A stretch of DNA of 64,000 nt from Rhodoferax sp. (GTDB taxonomy: Bacteria; Pseudomonadota; Gammaproteobacteria; Burkholderiales; Burkholderiaceae_C): contig JAGRPL010000004.1 in NCBI GenBank assembly GCA_019449595.1, positions 1,178,001 to 1,242,000 of the forward strand, read 5' to 3'. The translations under genes and the position numbers were made by a program. The notes under the pieces were generated by a model. The model saw nothing but the letters and a program-made list of their open reading frames with translations, had not been told where the DNA came from and did no database searches. The stretch's first letter is position 1. Each line of letters begins with the position of its first letter. Positions 8,601 to 16,111 of this stretch are shown piece by piece.

Positions 8601-10946
8601 ACGCATAAAGCCAAACAGCAAGCGCAGCACATGCGCACGCTCGGCCGGCCTTGCTGCTCGCAGTACCTGCGGAGCTTCGCTCCACTCCTGTTCGTCAGCG
8701 GCCAGGTCTTCAATGTCTTGGTACTGGATTTGCATTAACCCCAGTTGCTCCAAGTTAGGGTTGTTGAAGCGCCAACCGCGGCGCAGGTCGTAAAACGACC
8801 GGTACCCCAAGATAGACCGCATGGCGTCTTGCACTTGACGGCGGCTGTTGCCCTTTACCTCGGGCTGTTGCATGTACTCCGCACGCACCGCATAGTCGTC
8901 GCGATGAAAGCCCAGCGCCTCAAACACAGCATTGGCGATGTCTTTTTCTGACAGGGTTTGCCCAGGCGCAGCTTCCAACGCAGAGAACAATGCGGCCCGA
9001 GTCAGGAGAACCTGCAGAAAGTCATTGAAGTGGCCTGCCTGCAAGGCAGCGTCCTGGCGGTTATCTGAGAAACCGAGGACCTTTTTGGCCTCAGGTGAGA
9101 GCTCATGGTCTTGCTCGTAAAGGTAGCGCAGGGAAGCCAAGGTCAGCATGGTGGTCGCTGAACTCCGGCCTTCGCCAGACAGGGATGTCAGCCGTAGCGC
9201 GTCCTTGCCGTTGCTGGTATGGGTAACACCGCAAGATAGACAGAAGCGGAAGCTGCCAGGGATGAACCAGGCCAACATGCCCCCCTCGTGGGTCAGCACA
9301 CCATCGGACCGAACTTTGACGGCCTGTGGCACATACTTCTTCTGGGTCGGCTTGACGCGCCATTCCCCGTCGGCACGCTCTTCTACCCAGGTTTCGGGGT
9401 AGTTCTCGGGATTGGCATCATCCCAAACGCCAGACATATCGGGCATCAGGTACCCAGCCTTGACACCGTCGTCCTCATGCTCGCGCTCTTCGATGCTGCG
9501 CACCGAGAAGGTCCGGCCATCTACAGCATCTTGGTCCCATACCGGAATGTATTCCTGACCACAATCTCGGCAGAAGTGAACGTTATAAAGGTTACGGCTG
9601 CGGTCTCCAGAGACGAATTGCTGGCCGTCCAGTGTGACCGCGCGTTGACCTGGAGCCTCCAGGGTGCTGAATACCTTGCCTCCACCCGAGATGAATTGGT
9701 GCAGCTTGAAAGCGAACAGTGACTTGCCTGAAGCGTCAGTGACGTTATACGCCCGCAGCAGGAAGCGCTGCAAATATTCGCTGCACCGCTCCTTGTCCAG
9801 CACGGTGGAATCAGCCAACAGTTGGGCGGCTTGGTCCAGGGTTTTAGGTTTGGCACGACGGGGTTTGCCACTCTCGTAGGTCAAACCCAGTGTCAGCTCA
9901 ACCCATATGGACACTGGGTGCTGCGCCATCGACGGGAAATCAAGGTCTTGAGGCACCCCAGCCTCAATCGCAGCGGCCAAGCGAGGAGTGATTGTTTCGA
10001 GAGTTTCAGTCTCAGGCGTGGTGCGCTTGAGGGTTTCGGTGATGATATTGGTCACCGGAATCTTGGTGCCGAACAGGCGGCTGGCTACCTCTGCCACCTT
10101 GGCATTGCGCACCATCTCGGTACCGTCAGTTGCCATGGTGGCAGACGTTCCAATGCAGACCAACTGGTCCGCCAAGGCCTGACGAACCCTGCGCACCAGC
10201 AGCGCCACATCCGCACCCTGGCGACCACGGTACGTGTGCAGCTCGTCCAGAACCAAGAACCTAAGCCCCTTGGCATTGGCAATCACTTGCTGGTCAATGG
10301 CGTTTTGCCGGGTTAGCAACAACTCCAACATCATGAAGTTAGTCAGCAAGATGTCCGGCGGATTGGCCTTCATGGCCTCCCGCTCTTCGGTGCTCTCTTG
10401 GCCCGTAAAGCGACCGAATGTGACGGGTCGCGTACCTGGGTCTGCACCAAGGAATTTCTTGAGCTCCTCAAGCTGGCTATTGGCCAGGGCGTTCATCGGG
10501 TAGACCACGATGGCACGAGTGCGAGGGGTTTTGTCTACCTGCCTAGCTTTGAGGCAATGGTCAATGATGGGAATAAAGTACGAGAGGGACTTGCCCGAAC
10601 CGGTACCCGTTGTGAGCACATAGCTTTCGCCTGCAGACGCCAGACTGATGGCTTCCACCTGGTGCTTGTACAGAGGCAATGTTTGCCCAGTGGAGGAAGC
10701 GCTCTTTCCGAACCGAAAAATCTGGGCGCAGGCTTGACTTAGCTGACCCGCATCACAAAGCGACTCTACCGTGCCGCCAGGTTGGAAGTTGGGATTGACC
10801 TGAACCAACGGTTCCGGCCAGTACTTCTGAGAGGCGTACTCACCGTCCACAAAAGCACGGATGTCATCTGCCTTGATGCGCGTGAAGCTGCGCGTGAACT
10901 CAGCGTACTCGTTGACAAGGTTCTGGCGAAATTCGAAGACGTTCAA
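5622..10946 (-). CDS. Giant DEAD/DEAH helicase with DUF1998-type Cys cluster and C-terminal nuclease-like domain
   Basis: The 1774-residue protein opens the defence operon. Walker A TGTGSGKS is at residues 113-120, the DELH box at 234-237 and motif III TSAT at 267-270. The second RecA lobe, with QRSGRAGRAGQ, lies near residue 1080, far from the first, as in MrfA/DruE-type helicases. Two CxxC pairs occur near 465-570 (HFCRDCG, FCLSCG), another two near 1330 (CPMCG, CVSCG), and a GCYRCLLSYYNQPDH cluster typical of DUF1998/MZB regions near 1610. The last 75 residues contain DFYYDDFSLAVFIDGPHH followed by a KDAEANRKLEDLGLIVVRF-like segment, the pattern of DUF559/Vsr-like PD-(D/E)XK nucleases. It looks like a fusion of DrmA and DrmB functions, or a DruE relative, with a nuclease tail. 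Confidence 0.8.
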   Translation of the reverse strand: MNVFEFRQNLVNEYAEFTRSFTRIKADDIRAFVDGEYASQKYWPEPLVQVNPNFQPGGTVESLCDAGQLSQACAQIFRFGKSASSTGQTLPLYKHQVEAISLASAGESYVLTTGTGSGKSLSYFIPIIDHCLKARQVDKTPRTRAIVVYPMNALANSQLEELKKFLGADPGTRPVTFGRFTGQESTEEREAMKANPPDILLTNFMMLELLLTRQNAIDQQVIANAKGLRFLVLDELHTYRGRQGADVALLVRRVRQALADQLVCIGTSATMATDGTEMVRNAKVAEVASRLFGTKIPVTNIITETLKRTTPETETLETITPRLAAAIEAGVPQDLDFPSMAQHPVSIWVELTLGLTYESGKPRRAKPKTLDQAAQLLADSTVLDKERCSEYLQRFLLRAYNVTDASGKSLFAFKLHQFISGGGKVFSTLEAPGQRAVTLDGQQFVSGDRSRNLYNVHFCRDCGQEYIPVWDQDAVDGRTFSVRSIEEREHEDDGVKAGYLMPDMSGVWDDANPENYPETWVEERADGEWRVKPTQKKYVPQAVKVRSDGVLTHEGGMLAWFIPGSFRFCLSCGVTHTSNGKDALRLTSLSGEGRSSATTMLTLASLRYLYEQDHELSPEAKKVLGFSDNRQDAALQAGHFNDFLQVLLTRAALFSALEAAPGQTLSEKDIANAVFEALGFHRDDYAVRAEYMQQPEVKGNSRRQVQDAMRSILGYRSFYDLRRGWRFNNPNLEQLGLMQIQYQDIEDLAADEQEWSEAPQVLRAARPAERAHVLRLLFGFMREGLCVASRYLDRTELDQLRTVSFANLCEPWGFTEDERPVPAKWFVTSRPKDDNSARIKRQKLEEYLVIGSSRSRLGKELKKGSTWGGGNPYYKEIKDATYGDVVWALLKAAESYGLVRKEETDFGLTGWQLNGSAMLWHVGNGSASSQAHENAFFRNLYRNIAKLLSEPAHRLFDFEAREHTAQVEQDDRMEREARFRFTDKDREEWREKQGHELEWLPVLFCSPTMELGVDISSLNTVYMRNVPPTPANYAQRSGRAGRAGQPALVITYCASQSPHDQYYFRDPVRMVHGQVNAPTLDLANRELVQSHLQAIWLAETGKKLGNSIRDLLDMEKPQNLPLATDLADELSKPAAQRKAHERGLAVLGMLKDELTPERAPWFTPTWPESVFQRAFKEFDNALNRWRDLYLATAQAIELNYKKENNPAASERERREAQQRHNEARKQRDLLLAGDSAFNSDFYTYRYLASQGFLPGYNFPRLPLMAYIPARRGNIGRESFLSRPRFLALSEFGPYSLIYHEGSQYRVTKALLTISGQDQVADGAKLPTEVARLCPMCGYGHFRTQRDADRCVSCGASLDGAEEVKNLYRIENVSTKRAERITANEEERTRQGYEMQTTLQFAQADGKLQMVTSIVSDEQGPLLELQYGPAATIWRMNYGWKRRKDKKVLGFMINPVTGHWVGGENEAGDGEGEDAPPDKTPPQRIVPFVEDRRNILVVMPHHRLGVLEESTMTTLQYALKRGIEAVYQLEESELVAEPLPGRDNRQSILFFEAAEGGAGVLTRIATEPHALQAVAAEALSIMHFQEPAEGKRWKKSELTQEVDEHGQPLCEAGCYRCLLSYYNQPDHPLIDRQDKQAGGQLLEILCRLTESTSALGSHGRAPEQHSAELERLSSSSLEKAWLAHVDEHGYLKPDRAQHTLTAAGVNADFYYDDFSLAVFIDGPHHDSDSQKTKDAEANRKLEDLGLIVVRFPKEQDQWPAIFKANADLFGSSQKN

Positions 10947-11357
10947 TCATGACTCCCCTATGCTCGATGAGACTGGCTCACCTGCACCTTAATTTTGGTG
11001 ATTATTCCAGCCTGAAATATAAGGGGGAATACCGTCCAAGCCGTCGCAATGGACGAATTCAAGCGCAAAACAAACTCCGCACGCCTTCGCTCGCGTTACG
11101 GGTCATGACTGCCGGCGCTTGGTAGCGCTCAACGACCGAGTTTGCAATTGGGGGGCGGCATAGGCACGGGAACTTGACCGAGTCCACCGGAGCATGCATT
11201 TTGCAGAACTCCAGTCGTCTACGACCGAATCGTCAAATATGATGAATCCACGTCTCTACACGACATGACAGGCAATTTTATTGATGGGCTGCTGCCGGTT
11301 TGGAAACCGCCGAATCGTAGGCACAAACTCGCAAAGACCTCTACCCACAAAGGTGGG
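10947..11357. other. Gene-free stretch upstream of the defence operon
   Basis: This 411-base stretch holds no convincing reading frame on either strand. It must contain the promoter of the minus-strand defence operon starting at 10946, but I could not pick a clear -35/-10 pair. There is an AT-rich segment at about 10990-11035 that is the best candidate region. It ends at the perfect inverted repeat at 11358-11405. Confidence 0.5.
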
Positions 11358-11405
11358 CGCGACTCACTGACTCTCACCCCTTAGGGTGAGAGTCAGTGAG
11401 TCGCG
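11358..11405. repeat. Perfect 22-bp inverted repeat with 4-base loop
   Basis: The left arm (11358-11379) and right arm (11384-11405) are perfectly complementary over 22 bases, with the loop CTTA. It lies 12 bases past the stop of the RepA-like gene. Neither side is followed by a run of T, so it is not a standard intrinsic terminator. The arm contains TGAGAGTCA, which recurs in the smaller inverted repeat before the AlpA-like gene at 19596-19616. It may be an operator, a replication or recombination site, or a strong RNA hairpin that protects the 3' end of the repA-like mRNA. Confidence 0.8.
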
Positions 11406-11416
11406 TACCAACACGA

Positions 11417-12553
11417 CTAGACACCGGTCATAGCCAGGCAGTGAAAGGCATTAGCAACGTCTTCCCAGAAAACTGCCTCCCCCTCTTCTCTCACCAGTCC
11501 CCGCTCCCGCAGGTCGCTGCGCGCACGGTTAAAGGCATTCCGCTTTCCGCTATCGCTCTTGGCTGAGGTTCTAGCATAGAAGGAAGTGCGCCAAGCCTCG
11601 ATATCGCCGGACATATGGCACCCCGGAGCTGCAGCACAAAGCACCTCGGCAAGCGACTGAAGTCCGAGTAGCTGCTGGTCACTGAGCGGCTCATTCTCCG
11701 TTCCATTCGCCTCCTCCTTCAGCGCTCCAGGCCTGATATGACAGCTGGTAATTGGGTCGCCGTCGCTATCGATTCCTAGCACTACCGAATCCAATGCAAA
11801 TTGAAACACCCTGCCGTCTTGGCCATCCTTCACCTTCTGACTCTCCCATGTGCGCTCACCCTTGCTACGCTTAACCACAATCGATGCATCCACACTGGGA
11901 ATCATCGATGAGTGACCTCGAGGCCCTCTGTCGGCGTCCTTCCCAATATGGTGGGCAAGGATGACCAAACCACCGCTAACTCCCGCAATATGGCTGCACG
12001 ATTGCAAAATCAATCCTATGTGTTGACTCCCGTTTTCGTCGCCTCCCGGCATAGCCCGATTCAGGGTGTCAACGATTACCACCGGAGAGCCGAGATGTGC
12101 AAGCTCCGATTTCAGCGCACTTGCAATCTTGATGAGCGCGGAGACATTCGCAACATCAAAGAGGCTGAACTGCTCCACGATAAATCGAACATTCTCAGGA
12201 AAACTGCGGCCACTTCCCTTTTCCCAGGCTTGGATACGGTTGGAGAATCCTGCAGCCCCTTCCAGGCACAGGTAGATAACCGGCGAGGCAAATGTGAGGT
12301 GACCAAACCATGCCTGCCCCTCCGCAATGGCGCAGGCCAGGTCAAGCAGCAGGAAGCTTTTGGCAGCGCCCGATGCACCGTAAAACAAAGCTGTTCCAGT
12401 ATCCGGCAACAACCCCTTCACTTTCCAGCTCAAGGGTGGTTGCGATTTCAAGTCTGCAGGGCGCAACAACTTCAAACAGTCAACCGATTCTGCAAAAAGC
12501 GATAGGGACTGTTGTGCGGGATTCGAATTGTTTGTGGAGGCTGAAATATTCAT
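11417..12553 (-). CDS. RepA-like RecA-fold ATPase/helicase (AAA family)
   Basis: The 378-residue protein has a RecA-type ATPase core of the kind found in IncQ-type RepA helicases and related mobile-element ATPases. A P-loop GASGAAKS follows the phrase TALFYGASG; the Gly normally before the Lys is Ala here. Walker B and its surroundings read VVIVDTLNRAMPGGDEN, followed by VILAHHIGKD, both typical of the RepA/AAA_25 group. The C-terminal 100 residues look like a winged-helix segment. The start overlaps the stop of the upstream HTH gene by 4 bases, so the two are translationally coupled. In the island it probably serves replication or maintenance of the excised element; a role in defence is less likely. 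Function is inferred from family. Confidence 0.75.
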   Translation of the reverse strand: MNISASTNNSNPAQQSLSLFAESVDCLKLLRPADLKSQPPLSWKVKGLLPDTGTALFYGASGAAKSFLLLDLACAIAEGQAWFGHLTFASPVIYLCLEGAAGFSNRIQAWEKGSGRSFPENVRFIVEQFSLFDVANVSALIKIASALKSELAHLGSPVVIVDTLNRAMPGGDENGSQHIGLILQSCSHIAGVSGGLVILAHHIGKDADRGPRGHSSMIPSVDASIVVKRSKGERTWESQKVKDGQDGRVFQFALDSVVLGIDSDGDPITSCHIRPGALKEEANGTENEPLSDQQLLGLQSLAEVLCAAAPGCHMSGDIEAWRTSFYARTSAKSDSGKRNAFNRARSDLRERGLVREEGEAVFWEDVANAFHCLAMTGV

Positions 12554-12765
12554 TCTTTTGCCCCCTCAACGTGACCCGAGAGCCAGGAGGCGACATCCTC
12601 CACACGCCAACGTAGCAAGCGAACACCGGGCACGACCAACCTTCGTGGCACCGCATTGGGATTGCGTTTCAAATTGTTCTTAATGGTCCCTGGACTACAC
12701 CCAAGAATTTGTGCCAACTCGTTCAAATCGAGCAAACGATGTTGGTCAATAGCCGTCTCTTTCAT
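12550..12765 (-). CDS. Small helix-turn-helix DNA-binding protein (AlpA/excisionase-like)
   Basis: The 71-residue protein has a MerR/excisionase-type HTH: LLDLNELAQILGCSPGTIK, followed by a wing-like segment with VPGVRLLRWRVEDVASWL. Proteins of this size that end in a W..DV..W pattern are usual excisionases or AlpA-type regulators. It directly precedes and overlaps the RepA-like ATPase gene by 4 bases. It probably regulates or loads the ATPase at an origin just upstream, where a DnaA box lies at 12935-12943. It is the second such HTH gene of the island; the other is at 19627. Confidence 0.7.
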   Translation of the reverse strand: MKETAIDQHRLLDLNELAQILGCSPGTIKNNLKRNPNAVPRRLVVPGVRLLRWRVEDVASWLSGHVEGAKE

Positions 12766-13069
12766 AAATAACCACTTTCACACGGAATCACGATAGACAT
12801 CGCGACCTCCGTTTTGAGCCGCCGAATGCCACCTGGTGTCGGAAAGTGACCCCAGGTGACAGGTTTAGCGCTTGGTTTTATCCCTCTACACACAAAAACT
12901 CGCCTGAGTTCTCCACCGAATGTGTGCCCTACCCTGTGGATAACAGTTGAATAAGCGCTCGAGCCTACGCAGGCAGGGCCCTTCACGCGGTTGCCTCAAT
13001 TTTGGGCACCCAAATTGGGGTTTCCGGACTGCATTACCATGCCACCTTGATAAATATTTGGGATGTGAG
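12766..13069. promoter_or_regulatory. Divergent intergenic region upstream of the RepA-like module
   Basis: This 304-base region separates the minus-strand HTH/RepA pair from the plus-strand cold-shock gene. It contains a perfect DnaA box (12935-12943) and a short palindrome CACCTGGTG near 12830. I saw no tandem iterons. It must hold the promoters for both directions and is the natural place for an origin if the module replicates. A 74-residue frame on the minus strand (12762-12986) has no family features and I do not call it a gene. Confidence 0.5.
12935..12943 (-). promoter_or_regulatory. Perfect DnaA box
   Basis: The minus strand reads TTATCCACA, the consensus DnaA binding site, about 170 bases upstream of the HTH/RepA-like operon. 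Plasmid and element origins often pair one or more DnaA boxes with a Rep gene. A single 9-mer can occur by chance, so this supports but does not prove an origin. Confidence 0.5.
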
Positions 13070-13693
13070 ATGCGCTTCGAGGGAACGGTAAAAACTTGGC
13101 ACGACGACCGCGGTTTTGGCTTCATCGAACCTACGGGCGGTGGCCAGGAAATGTTTGTACACATCAAGGCTTTTCCCACATCGCTGGGGCGGCCCATAGT
13201 CGGTTCCAGGGTGACCTTTGAAGTGGAACCGGCCGCAGAAGGGAAGAAGCGTGCCGTGCGAGTTCAGCTCATGCAGGCGAACAAACCGGCTGCACGAACA
13301 AATCCACAGAAGAGCCGCCAATCCAGGAATTGGGAGACCTCCAGTGTCGTGGCGCTGACAATCTTTGCAGTGAGCTACATCGTCTTGTCATTGGCTTGGA
13401 AGTTGCCCCTACTCGTAGGAGCTGCCTACCTCGTTATGAGCCTTGTTTGTGCAGGCTTCTATTGGCATGACAAAGTATCTGCACGACTGGGCGAGTGGCG
13501 GACCAGCGAGGAAGCGCTGATACTGATGGGTGTTTTCTGCGGCTGGCCTGGAGCCATCGTTGCCCAACAGGTACTCCGTCACAAAACCACAAAACCATCT
13601 TTTCGGATGATGCATTGGTTCACTGTAGTCCTCAACTTGGCAATCCTATATTTGGTGGGAACGCCGCTACTCGGGATGTTGCTGAGTCGCTAG
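13070..13693 (+). CDS. Cold-shock domain plus DUF1294 membrane protein
   Basis: The 207-residue protein starts with a cold-shock fold (residues 1-67). The RNA-binding motifs are visible as DDRGFGFIEP and EMFVHIKAF. After a basic linker come about four membrane segments and the DUF1294 phrase YWHDKVSARLGEWRTSE, then GWPGAIVAQQVLRHKT. This CSD-DUF1294 fusion is widespread in proteobacteria, but its role is unknown; nucleic-acid binding at the inner membrane is a reasonable guess. I chose the ATG at 13070 because the cold-shock fold begins exactly there. The longer upstream frame has no homologous features. It stands alone and ends convergently with the next gene. Confidence 0.85.
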   Translation: MRFEGTVKTWHDDRGFGFIEPTGGGQEMFVHIKAFPTSLGRPIVGSRVTFEVEPAAEGKKRAVRVQLMQANKPAARTNPQKSRQSRNWETSSVVALTIFAVSYIVLSLAWKLPLLVGAAYLVMSLVCAGFYWHDKVSARLGEWRTSEEALILMGVFCGWPGAIVAQQVLRHKTTKPSFRMMHWFTVVLNLAILYLVGTPLLGMLLSR

Positions 13694-13735
13694 AGCCTAG
13701 TCAGCGGAGCACGCAAGGAGTCTGCACCGCAAGGG

Positions 13736-14380
13736 CTACTTGCCCCTTGTCTTTGCGAACCCCCGAGTCTGCAAGGCACGCATAAGGCTGTTGCCATCGG
13801 CCCCGCCAACTACATCGAAGATTTCCGACCAAAGCTTATAGGTCTGGGTGCTTCGCACCCCTTCCAGAGGTGCATTGCCATAGCGCCCGGCAAGGACTGC
13901 GTCACGTGCGGTCTGAATAGCTTTTAAAGCTTCACGCATGGGGTCCGTCTTGGCCTGGCTTGCAGACGTTGCCTCATCGGCTGGCGGCAACTGCGATTTG
14001 AAGGCGGACATAGTCTTTACCTTGAGCAGCGCGGATTGAACGGCTGCCACCTTGCCGTCGGGAACAACGCCGCGTTCACTGCACCGCGCGGCTTCCAATG
14101 CCAAACGCTCCGCTTCCTCCAGTCGCCAAATGGGGTCCACCTCATTCTTCCGAACCGTCTCAACTTCTAGGCGTGCTGGGGCGCACACATTCGCGTCTAC
14201 AAACACACGTTCTTCCATCGTGAGAATCGCTGACAGTTCTGCCGGAAGCTCCAGAGTGTCGGCGGGCAGGCTCCATACCTTGTAGGGCTTGGCATATCCG
14301 TGGGTGTTGTCTGCAGCCCCTTTTCGAACCCATTTTGAGCGGTAGAGCAACTTTCGCTGGCCCCGTGTTTTGATGTACAT
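13736..14380 (-). CDS. Hypothetical island protein
   Basis: I do not recognise this 214-residue protein. It is basic at the N-terminus (MYIKTRGQRKLLYRSKW) and largely helical and charged in the middle (DPIWRLEEAERLALEAARC), with a C-terminal segment TYKLWSEIFDVVGGADGN. There are no membrane segments and no cysteine clusters. The ATG at 14380 is chosen because GGAG lies 5 bases upstream of it; a GTG at 14443 would add 21 residues. It is in a run of minus-strand island genes and converges on the cold-shock gene. Confidence 0.55.
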   Translation of the reverse strand: MYIKTRGQRKLLYRSKWVRKGAADNTHGYAKPYKVWSLPADTLELPAELSAILTMEERVFVDANVCAPARLEVETVRKNEVDPIWRLEEAERLALEAARCSERGVVPDGKVAAVQSALLKVKTMSAFKSQLPPADEATSASQAKTDPMREALKAIQTARDAVLAGRYGNAPLEGVRSTQTYKLWSEIFDVVGGADGNSLMRALQTRGFAKTRGK

Positions 14381-14520
14381 GTGCACTCCGTTGGTAACAA
14401 TCAGTACCTTGGTATAGCCACAGTGAACCAAATGTGAGTTCACGGTGTACCCACACCAGTTCCACGTCTCGAAGGGGCGTATGGCAGCACCGTGGCATTA
14501 CCCAGGGGAAAAGATGTTCA

Positions 14521-14549
14521 ACAAAAAAGAGCCTCCACGAAGGAGGCTC
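14521..14549 (-). terminator. Intrinsic terminator after the 14659-15321 gene
   Basis: On the minus strand an 8-bp stem (GAGCCTCC/GGAGGCTC, positions 14529-14549) with a 5-base loop is followed directly by TTTTTT. This is a textbook intrinsic terminator. It lies about 110 bases past the stop of the first paralogous gene, and about 140 bases before the next gene. Confidence 0.85.
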
Positions 14550-14658
14550 AATCGGAATCAGCATCTCTGACAAAAATTCCACTTGCAATATCAACTAGCC
14601 CGATATCCGGGCTCTACAGCACTGCGCCTGTAGGCCATCGCACGATGGCTCAACCAAG

Positions 14659-15321
14659 TCATTTCACTCCGGCCATCACTCTGACTTCTGATGTCGACCA
14701 GGGCAGCAGCTCTGCGTCCGAAATCAAAATGGAAACATCTACTGCCATGACCTCAACGCTTGGAATCAAACTTTCAACAGAATAGAGCCGGGAAAATCGG
14801 ACGATTTGAAGCGGAATTTCGGCTATCAAGTCATGCAGAGGGCGATTTCCCATGGGTTGGGACAACGCATATTGAATACCCATGCTTACCAACGCTTTAT
14901 CCACGTGATACAGCAATCCCTCGCCCGGTTTCTCTGAGTTTTCAAGAAATAGGTTGAGGGTGCCTTCACTTGCGTCCTGGGAGTACCTAGGCAACGCCTT
15001 TGAGAATCCAGGCAGCAAGAACCGATGCTGGTAGCTTCCAATCTGGTTTGTCAGCACCGTGTACAAAGCTCCGCCGCTTGTTGGATAGGCTTCAATCTTG
15101 GCGTTGACGTCATGGGGATAGTTCTGACGCAACCTCTCGAACATGGAATTGCTCAGGAGCCCGGACAACAGCCATCTGCCTTGGAGGGTCGATTGTTGTT
15201 CACCACTGTATTGCGTCAACTCTTGTTCTACTTCCACTGGACTTTGTAACGCGGCAATCCCGATGTGCTGGATGAATTCTCCTTGTTGTCGCACGTTCAA
15301 TGTGTTTCTTTGTTTCACCAT
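14659..15321 (-). CDS. Unrecognised island protein, paralogue A
   Basis: The 220-residue protein has no family I recognise and no membrane segments. It is clearly related to the next gene upstream (15452-16111). Shared blocks include SPVEVEQ, QGRWLLSG, YQHRFLLPGF and EGTLNLFLEN against SPTEVVQ, QGKWSLCG, FQHRFLLPLF and EGLMFMLAND, in the same order. The ATG at 15321 has AGGA four bases upstream. A promoter (TTGCTG, 17 bases, TATACG) and an inverted repeat precede it, and a terminator follows, so it is its own transcription unit. The function is unknown. Confidence 0.65.
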   Translation of the reverse strand: MVKQRNTLNVRQQGEFIQHIGIAALQSPVEVEQELTQYSGEQQSTLQGRWLLSGLLSNSMFERLRQNYPHDVNAKIEAYPTSGGALYTVLTNQIGSYQHRFLLPGFSKALPRYSQDASEGTLNLFLENSEKPGEGLLYHVDKALVSMGIQYALSQPMGNRPLHDLIAEIPLQIVRFSRLYSVESLIPSVEVMAVDVSILISDAELLPWSTSEVRVMAGVK

Positions 15322-15333
15322 AGTTTCCTGTTA

Positions 15334-15351
15334 ATGCGCGAGATAGCGCAT
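15334..15351. promoter_or_regulatory. Inverted repeat in leader of paralogue A, possible operator
   Basis: ATGCGC and GCGCAT face each other across 6 bases, directly downstream of the predicted -10 box. The predicted transcription start falls inside the repeat, so a repressor site is more likely than an RNA hairpin. A 14-base block next to it (15326-15339) matches the leader of paralogue B (16128-16141) at 13 positions. Confidence 0.45.
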
Positions 15352-15353
15352 GA

Positions 15354-15382
15354 CGTATAGGTAGTGAAACTGAGGACAGCAA
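15354..15382 (-). promoter_or_regulatory. Predicted sigma-70 promoter of paralogue A
   Basis: Reading the minus strand, TTGCTG (15382-15377) and TATACG (15359-15354) are separated by exactly 17 bases. The -10 and its next bases (CCTATACGT) are repeated in the leader of paralogue B at 16157-16164. The start codon lies 33 bases downstream. Confidence 0.5.
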
Positions 15383-15387
15383 GAAAT

Positions 15388-15409
15388 TGAGCCCGCATAC
15401 GCGGGCTCA
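15388..15409 (-). terminator. Probable terminator after paralogue B
   Basis: A 9-bp perfect stem (TGAGCCCGC/GCGGGCTCA) with a 4-base loop lies about 40 bases past the stop of the gene at 15452. On the minus strand it is followed by AATTTCTT, a T-rich but imperfect tract. It would isolate paralogue B from paralogue A. Confidence 0.65.
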
Positions 15410-15451
15410 CGAATCAGACGGCTAACGCCGCATCATCTTTCCTTTTTTGTA

Positions 15452-16111
15452 TCAATGGAGGTTGCTGAACAGTCGGTCATAGAGCGCGTCAACCACCTCA
15501 CTCATCACTGCAGGCATGACCACCGACACACTCACATCGCGAACCGGGAAATCAGCAAGCAAACTGGGAATTCGATTGGGCTGCCGGACCTCATCCGACA
15601 CCAATCCCATCTCCGTCGTAGCCTGCCGTTGTTCATCCGGAGTAAGCCGATGCAACCGCTTGGCCACCCTCTGAAAGCAGGCCTTGGAAACAATGTTGGC
15701 AAACAATAGCGCCTCGTGACTCCCGTCATTGGCGAGCATGAACATCAGTCCTTCCTGCGCCTGGGCGTGGATGAAACTCTGTACCGTACCGTCAAAGAGC
15801 GGGAGCAAAAAGCGATGTTGAAAGTGCTTGGCCTGGTGACTGATGACTGCGAAGTCGACACCCTTGGGGGTTGTCATGCAGGTGAGGCGGGTCGGAAAGC
15901 ACTTGTCCTCTGACGATTCCATGGCTCGATACATCGTTGTCGATACGTCACCACAGAGCGACCATTTCCCCTGGGTATAGCTTCGCACCGCTACTGGATG
16001 CCTTTGGGTAGCCTGAACAACTTCGGTAGGCGACATCAGGCGCGCAACGTAGTACGGCATCTCCACCGAAGATTGAAATCCGTCGAAATAGTCTTGGTTG
16101 GGTTGATTCAT
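15452..16111 (-). CDS. Unrecognised island protein, paralogue B
   Basis: The 219-residue protein is the sister of the gene at 14659-15321, with the shared blocks listed there. Outside the blocks the two differ strongly, so the duplication is old or both were acquired. The C-terminal end (ADFPVRDVSVSVVMP) is hydrophobic and beta-like, corresponding to a similar stretch in paralogue A. I chose the ATG at 16111 because AGGA sits 7 bases upstream; a TTG at 16123 would overlap that ribosome site. No catalytic motif can be seen. It may be an accessory protein of the island. Confidence 0.65.
   Translation of the reverse strand: MNQPNQDYFDGFQSSVEMPYYVARLMSPTEVVQATQRHPVAVRSYTQGKWSLCGDVSTTMYRAMESSEDKCFPTRLTCMTTPKGVDFAVISHQAKHFQHRFLLPLFDGTVQSFIHAQAQEGLMFMLANDGSHEALLFANIVSKACFQRVAKRLHRLTPDEQRQATTEMGLVSDEVRQPNRIPSLLADFPVRDVSVSVVMPAVMSEVVDALYDRLFSNLH

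Noticed and set aside
12762-12986. 74-residue minus-strand frame upstream of the HTH gene
   Set aside because: No ribosome site or family motif, and it covers the DnaA-box region; more likely non-coding.
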